In this document: piece by piece, positions 61,735-64,000 of the stretch
Position numbering within the stretch: position 1 is the stretch's first letter
Layout of the letters: every line of letters starts with the position of its first letter
Source of the DNA: an uncultured Erysipelotrichaceae bacterium
GTDB taxonomy: Bacteria; Bacillota_I; Bacilli_A; Erysipelotrichales; Erysipelotrichaceae
Assembly (NCBI GenBank): GCA_902793635.1
Contig: CADBEA010000004.1
Coordinates: forward strand, 1 to 64,000
Reading direction: 5' to 3'
DNA: 64,000 nt
Notes under the pieces: model-generated
Databases searched by the model: none
Seen by the model: the letters and a program-made list of their open reading frames with translations, nothing else
What the model was told of the DNA's origin: nothing
Translations under genes and position numbers: made by a program

Positions 61735-62484
61735 TTATTTGCCGGCTGAACCCTGTTTGGCGACAGCGTCCATTTTCGCTTTCAGTTTCGCTTCACTCAT
61801 GCCCAGATAATAATGGTTCAGGACATGGAAATCGTCATCGAATTCGTAGACGAGCGGCGAACCGGTCGGAATGTTAACACCGATGATCTCTTCATCGGAA
61901 AGCCCGTCAAAGTATTTGACAAGAGCCCGCAGGGAATTGCCGTGGGCGGCGATCAGCACCCGTTTGCTGGCCTTCATGTCTTCTTTGATCACGGATTCAA
62001 AATACGGAACGACTCTTTCAATTGTTGTTTCAAGGGATTCATGCAGAGGCAGTTCGTCTTTCGGCACTTCCCGGAACATCGCCTGATTCTGCGGTGCTCT
62101 TTCATCTTCCGGATCAAGCGCCGGCGGTTTGACGTCAAAGGAACGCCGCCAGATCTTCACCTGTTCCTCGCCGTACTTTTCAGCGGTTTCAGCCTTGTTC
62201 AGACCCTGCAGAGCACCGTAGTGTCTTTCATTCAGATGATAATCCTTGATCACCGGCAGCCATACACGGTCCATTTCATCAAGCACGTGATTCAGCGTAT
62301 GGATCGCCCTTTTCAGGATCGATGTATAGCAGACATCAAAGTCAAAGCCTTCCTGTTTCAGCAGTTTGCCGGCGTTTTTTGCTTCCTCATGACCTTTTTC
62401 ACTCAGGTCAACGTCTGTCCATCCGGTAAACAGATTCAGTTTGTTCCACTCACTTTCACCATGCCTTATCAGCACTAATTTCAT
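61735..62484 (-). CDS. gpmA: 2,3-bisphosphoglycerate-dependent phosphoglycerate mutase
   Basis: Interconverts 3- and 2-phosphoglycerate. 249 residues from ATG 62484, giving the usual [21 protein letters not shown] start with phosphorylated His; ATG 62493 is too close to AGGAGG. Later [19 protein letters not shown] near 90 and the second catalytic His in [13 protein letters not shown] near 180. Its promoter region carries an inverted repeat. It sits between tsf and the pyrH side, an insertion into the usual translation gene cluster. Confidence 0.96.
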   Translation of the reverse strand: MKLVLIRHGESEWNKLNLFTGWTDVDLSEKGHEEAKNAGKLLKQEGFDFDVCYTSILKRAIHTLNHVLDEMDRVWLPVIKDYHLNERHYGALQGLNKAETAEKYGEEQVKIWRRSFDVKPPALDPEDERAPQNQAMFREVPKDELPLHESLETTIERVVPYFESVIKEDMKASKRVLIAAHGNSLRALVKYFDGLSDEEIIGVNIPTGSPLVYEFDDDFHVLNHYYLGMSEAKLKAKMDAVAKQGSAGK

Positions 62485-62531
62485 TATGATCATTACCTCC
62501 TGATCTTTTCTGCCTGCATCCTAGCACACAA

Positions 62532-62549
62532 GGTTAGTTAGGTCTAACC
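62532..62549. promoter_or_regulatory. Inverted repeat upstream of gpmA
   Basis: GGTTAG-N6-CTAACC, with a further GTTAGA half-site at 62554-62559. It overlaps a weak promoter for gpmA (TTAGAC, 18 bases, TAGGAT on the minus strand). A regulator site is possible; none is known for this gene. Confidence 0.4.
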
Positions 62550-62565
62550 GAATGTTAGACAAAAT

Positions 62566-62597
62566 GAAAAACTTCATACCTTTTTCAGATATGAAGT
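62566..62597 (-). terminator. Terminator after tsf
   Basis: ACTTCAT-N13-ATGAAGT followed by TTTTC on the minus strand, 35 bases past the tsf stop. It explains why pyrH has its own promoter. Confidence 0.75.
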
Positions 62598-62631
62598 CTT
62601 TTCTGTTATGAATCTGTTTTCTGTCGGATGC

Positions 62632-63519
62632 TTATTTAGCCATGGCAGCAACTTCAGCAGCGAAATTTTCTTCCTTCTTTTCGATGCCTTCGCCTACTGT
62701 GTACTTTTCAAAACGCAGTACTTCGGCGTTGTTGCTCTTGAGATACTGACCGCACTTCTGATCGGTATCCAGGAAGAATTCCTGGTCAACCAGGCACATG
62801 TCCTGCAGAAGCTTGGAGAGACGGCCTTCAACGATGCCTGCTTTTACCTTGTCTGGTTTGGAAGAAAGGTTCGGATCGTTGGCGACAACGCCTTCCTGAA
62901 CGCTTCTTTCATGCTCGACGACATCCTGCGGCATATCTTTTCTGGAAACATATGTCGGGTTCATGGATGCGACCTGCATGGCCATGTTCTTGGCAACCTG
63001 GCCGTCCTGGGTTCCCTTGACAACTGTGACAGCAGTGATTCTGCCGCCCTGGTGTGTGTAGGAACCGAAGATTTCGTCATCGTTCTTGTCGATCGTGACG
63101 AATCTTCTCAGTGTGATCTTTTCACCGATGGTGGCAACAGCATTGACGAAGGCATCGTTCAGTGTGCCTTCACCGCATGTCAGAGCCAGCGCTTCTTCAA
63201 CTGTCTTGGCATCAGAAGCGAGGATCGTGCGGGCTGTTTCATCAAGCAGAGCCAGGAACTGGTCGTTCTTGGCGACGAAGTCTGTCTCGGAGTTGATTTC
63301 AACCATAACAGCGCGGTTGCCGTCGATCAGGATCTTTGCCAGACCTTCAGCCGCGATACGGCCTTCCTTCTTGGCAGCTTTGGCCAGACCGTTTTCACGG
63401 AGCCAGTCGATTGCTTTTTTGACATCGCCGTCGGTTGCTGTAAGAGCCTTCTTGCAGTCCATCATGCCGGCGCCTGTCAGATCACGTAATTCCTTAACCT
63501 GTGCAGCTGTAATTGCCAT
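62632..63519 (-). CDS. tsf: Elongation factor Ts
   Basis: Guanine nucleotide exchange factor for EF-Tu. 295 residues. N-terminal UBA-like domain AAQVKELRDLTGAGMMDCKKAL, then AIDWLRENGLAKAAKKEGRIAAEG (an EF-Ts signature region) and VEINSETDFVAKNDQF. The core and coiled-coil domains are complete. The start codon shares one base with the rpsB stop (TAATG), and GGAGG lies within the end of rpsB. Confidence 0.98.
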   Translation of the reverse strand: MAITAAQVKELRDLTGAGMMDCKKALTATDGDVKKAIDWLRENGLAKAAKKEGRIAAEGLAKILIDGNRAVMVEINSETDFVAKNDQFLALLDETARTILASDAKTVEEALALTCGEGTLNDAFVNAVATIGEKITLRRFVTIDKNDDEIFGSYTHQGGRITAVTVVKGTQDGQVAKNMAMQVASMNPTYVSRKDMPQDVVEHERSVQEGVVANDPNLSSKPDKVKAGIVEGRLSKLLQDMCLVDQEFFLDTDQKCGQYLKSNNAEVLRFEKYTVGEGIEKKEENFAAEVAAMAK

Positions 63520-64000
63520 TATGCGTTTTCCTCCTTAGCCGGAGCTTCAGCCGGTTTCTCTTCCTTCACTTCTGCCGGTGCGGCCTCTGTCTTGGCCGGA
63601 CGGGCATTGTTGGCGTCTCTGCGGAAGACACGGCGTTCGCCGTTGTATCTTCTCTGCTGCATCTGCTGGCGGCGCTCTTCGTACTTCTGTCTTCTCTTGC
63701 GCTCGTATTCAGCAGCCTGCTGTTCGACGTTGATGATTACATCTTCCATCGTGATGTCAGCTTCTGTTTCGTCTTCCTGGTAAGCATTCTCCAGAACGCC
63801 GCCCTTAGCCTCAACGATGGCATCGGCGATCAGGCTGACCATCAGCTTGACGGAACGTACCGCGTCATCATTGGAAGGAATCGGGAAATCTACAGAGTTC
63901 GGATCAGCATTCGTATCGATCAGAGCGAAGACCGGGATACCCAGTTTTCTTGCTTCAGCAACTGCGTTGTGCTCTTCGAGCGGGTCAACAACAAACAGTG
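63519..64000 (-). CDS. rpsB: 30S ribosomal protein S2, C-terminal part
   Basis: Open at the window's right edge; about 160 residues visible. The in-frame segment starts [19 protein letters not shown] and continues [13 protein letters not shown] and [11 protein letters not shown], highly conserved in S2. After the usual end of the fold ([12 protein letters not shown]) there is an extra tail of about 90 residues: a Glu/Arg/Gln-rich helix, then an Ala/Pro/Lys/Glu-rich end. Co-transcribed with tsf. The tail is not part of the core S2 fold. Confidence 0.97.
   Translation of the reverse strand, partial: LFVVDPLEEHNAVAEARKLGIPVFALIDTNADPNSVDFPIPSNDDAVRSVKLMVSLIADAIVEAKGGVLENAYQEDETEADITMEDVIINVEQQAAEYERKRRQKYEERRQQMQQRRYNGERRVFRRDANNARPAKTEAAPAEVKEEKPAEAPAKEENA

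Overview
The window looks like a piece of a low-copy chromosomal backbone from a Bacillota bacterium of roughly balanced G+C. Gene content and order fit the Erysipelotrichaceae/Erysipelotrichales best: hrcA-grpE-dnaK-dnaJ-clpB in one unit, dnaB/dnaI of the Bacillus type, a polA with no visible 3'-5' exonuclease acidic residues, an arginine T-box, and rpsB-tsf-pyrH-frr-uppS-cdsA-dxr-rseP. This assignment is inference from gene order and protein families; no rRNA or tRNA gene was seen. Most genes are on the minus strand.

Region by region. 1-850: the first codons of a choloylglycine/penicillin-V acylase-type hydrolase and an A+T-rich CPBP protease. 878-8814: a minus-strand run headed by the regulator NrtR, with pncB, nadD and nadE (nicotinate salvage to NAD), then an M48 peptidase, a HAD phosphatase and a 23S rRNA m5U methyltransferase. 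A strong promoter with a palindrome at the start site precedes nrtR. 8811-11340: small accessory genes, some with promoters placed so that the transcript would start at the ATG. 11340-12430: an islet of small proteins with bacteriocin-type double-glycine leaders. 12429-15342: argGH behind an arginine T-box. 15422-22785: the HrcA/CIRCE heat-shock operon including clpB. 22808-27766: coaD-rsmD-ftsW, then def and RNase J on the plus strand.

27767-29453 is a complete ISL3-type insertion sequence with an exact 8-bp target duplication; beside it lies a second double-glycine zinc-ribbon protein. 30010-40720: a metallo-beta-lactamase-fold hydrolase, pfkA, dnaI, dnaB, coaE, mutM, polA, a ZnuA-like lipoprotein without its usual metal ligands, an AI-2E family permease and radC. 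40772-44194: a mannose-family PTS (IIA, IIC, IID, no IIB) divergent from nagA. 44201-48645: an MscS channel and a 1,141-residue membrane-anchored surface protein with a proline heptad stalk.

48671-64000: the rseP-dxr-cdsA-uppS and frr-pyrH-tsf-rpsB blocks, split by a giant ATPase-permease fusion and by a set of accessory genes. The accessory genes are a coupled acyltransferase / B12-radical SAM / papain-like trio, a Ppx/GppA protein, a GlsB-type membrane protein and gpmA.

The most unusual material is the pair of homologous double-glycine-leader zinc-ribbon proteins about 18 kb apart. One of them is interrupted by an in-frame amber codon beyond which homology continues. Also notable are the acyltransferase/radical SAM/papain-like cassette and a recurrent TANAAT-N6-7-ATG gene start without a Shine-Dalgarno sequence.
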